A stretch of DNA of 64,000 nt from Bugula neritina (taxonomy: Eukaryota; Bryozoa; Gymnolaemata; Cheilostomatida; Bugulidae). Location: assembly GCA_964035545.1 (NCBI GenBank), contig OZ037772.1, positions 8,666,650 through 8,730,649 of the forward strand, written 5' to 3'. Made by a program: the position numbers and the translations under genes. Below, piece after piece: positions 62,672 through 64,000 of this stretch (its first letter is position 1; each line of letters opens with the position of its first letter). The notes under the pieces were generated by a model that did not search any database, was not told the DNA's origin, and saw nothing but the letters and a program-made list of their open reading frames with translations.

Positions 62672-64000
62672 GTATTCTTGATGCTGTCTATTATGGAAGT
62701 GTCAACAATTACTTTAAAACGACAAATGTTATATAAGTAAGTATGTCTTATAAACATTTTTAACTGTTTTTGTTTCCTTTATTGACAACAAAAATAAAAA
62801 AACAGAAATATTTTCAAGTAAAAACAAATACAAGGAAGTAAAAGTTTTCTGCATGACATGACGAGAAAGATAACTATAGAGCGTTAATTTATTCTGTACA
62901 GTTTTGAGAGTGTGTCTATAAAGTTGAAAAGTTGTCTTCCCATGAAGCTGCTAAGTGATAAGTTACTTATATAAGTCGCATGTATAAACTAAACTATTAG
63001 ACATTTTTGTAAATAAAGAAAATAAAGTTAGTTTTACAAGAAGTAAGAGGTAAAAAAGTTATAATCATCATCAATATAACTAATTATTTAAAATTCACTA
63101 TTTGCTGGCTGAAATTTAAAAGAAGTCATGAGCAATAGGCGATGTAGTTTCATTATCTTGCTAAATTATAATACTTTCAGCTACGTCTTTGAAGAAGTTT
63201 CAATAAAGGCCCAATTAAACACTTTTCTGAATCAGAAAGGCTCCCTACGACTTCTTATGCAAGACTCCTATCAGCCTGATAACTTCATTCTAGTAGTTAA
63301 CTTTGCTATTTTCACAACTAAAAACTTTAAAGACTTTGAACACATTGCTGGCCACTCAACAGTAAGCGGGTACATGGAGGGGGCCTCTGACATATCCTTA
63401 TTTGGATTCATAAACGGTATGTTAGCGTCTCCAGAAAACAAGGCTAAGCTATGGTTAGCAGATACCTCAAACTCTTGTATTCGAGAGATAGACAGAATCA
63501 ATAACAAAACAACTACGTTTGCTGGATTTTGCTTAAATACCGAATCTGTTGATGGAAACGTGGCCATTGCGAAATTCGGTTACCCAATCAGCTTAGTTCA
63601 ACATCCAAAGCGTGTATATAGTGTATACTTTTTTGATAACATTCACATTCAGTTAAAAGTGTTAGAAAAGCAGAACGCCTCCTGGGAAGTCCGCACTGTG
63701 TATAACTGGGATAAAAGAATAAAAAGTCTGACTTTTGATGTATCTGGCTCCATATTGTATTTTGTTCTAGCCCGAGGGTTAGCTGAAATGCTGATGCATG
63801 TAGAGGAACCTAAAATAGAGCTGGTTTTTGAGACGCTTGAAGGGGATTCAGATGGTGCCCTCAACGTTTTTCGTGATGAAAGTGATCAGGCTATGGTCCG
63901 AGAGCTGAGAGATGCGGTGTTTCTGGAGAACAACCTCGGAATGCTAGTCGATCATGGAAACAGTCAAATTAGACTCATTGACTTGGAAACTTTTGAAATG
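62672..64000 (+). CDS. NHL-like beta-propeller protein 5 (runs off the window)
   Basis: Exon 62672-62736 (leader fragment VFLMLSIMEVST, donor GTAAGT) joins in phase 2 to an exon starting at 63181 that stays open to the window end. Motifs match genes 1-4: MEGASDISLFGFINGM, LWLADTSNSCIREID, TFAGFC, NWDKRIKSLTFDVSGSI, SDGAL and LVDHGNSQIRLIDL. The C terminus, stalk and anchor are outside. The initiator exon was not found. Confidence 0.75.

Overview
This window is eukaryotic nuclear DNA. Coding is split into short exons with GT/AG introns, the sequence is AT-rich, and it carries tRNA-derived SINEs, MITEs, microsatellites and a solo LTR. The protein families (ARM/FN3, ankyrin, caspase, NHL) point to a metazoan. 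The SINE-rich, AT-rich style suits an aquatic invertebrate, perhaps a lophotrochozoan, but the taxon cannot be fixed from sequence alone. All gene models were assembled by hand from reading frame, splice dinucleotides and intron phase.

Region 1 (0.8-24 kb, + strand). The C-terminal end of an unrecognised protein lies at 0.8-2.8 kb. A long gene follows, with armadillo-like repeats (5.7-9.9 kb) and three fibronectin type III domains (9.9-21.2 kb), then a low-complexity tail (22.2-23.8 kb). The last exons of the two genes resemble each other, so they look like tandem paralogues. The 9 kb intron (10.0-19.3 kb) holds a small minus-strand membrane-protein gene (11.0-12.8 kb), a decayed P-element/THAP9-type transposase (15.1-17.0 kb) interrupted by a TAG satellite, and a probable solo LTR (17.7-18.2 kb).

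Region 2 (20-43 kb). A block of about 11 kb is present twice in direct tandem: copy A about 20.15-31.13 kb and copy B about 32.0-42.77 kb. Each copy carries the 3' exons of the ARM/FN3 gene (+) and, converging on it, a complete minus-strand gene joining ankyrin repeats to a caspase p20/p10 domain. The two ankyrin-caspase genes (about 1,116 and 1,122 aa) are both open. The second ARM/FN3 copy lacks all upstream exons but keeps seven intact ones. A Harbinger-like MITE and a TAC microsatellite sit at the junction.

Region 3 (44.4-64 kb). Five paralogous genes encode extracellular NHL/beta-propeller-like domains, each mostly in one exon of about 950-970 bp. One is on the minus strand (44.5-46.0 kb) and four are on the plus strand. 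Most are followed by a Thr/Ser-rich stalk ending in a GPI-type tail or a transmembrane helix. The last gene runs off the window.

The most notable system is the duplicated ankyrin-caspase gene. It keeps the catalytic His and Cys but has altered residues around the substrate pocket, and it has a conserved read-through stop that would give an ankyrin-only form.
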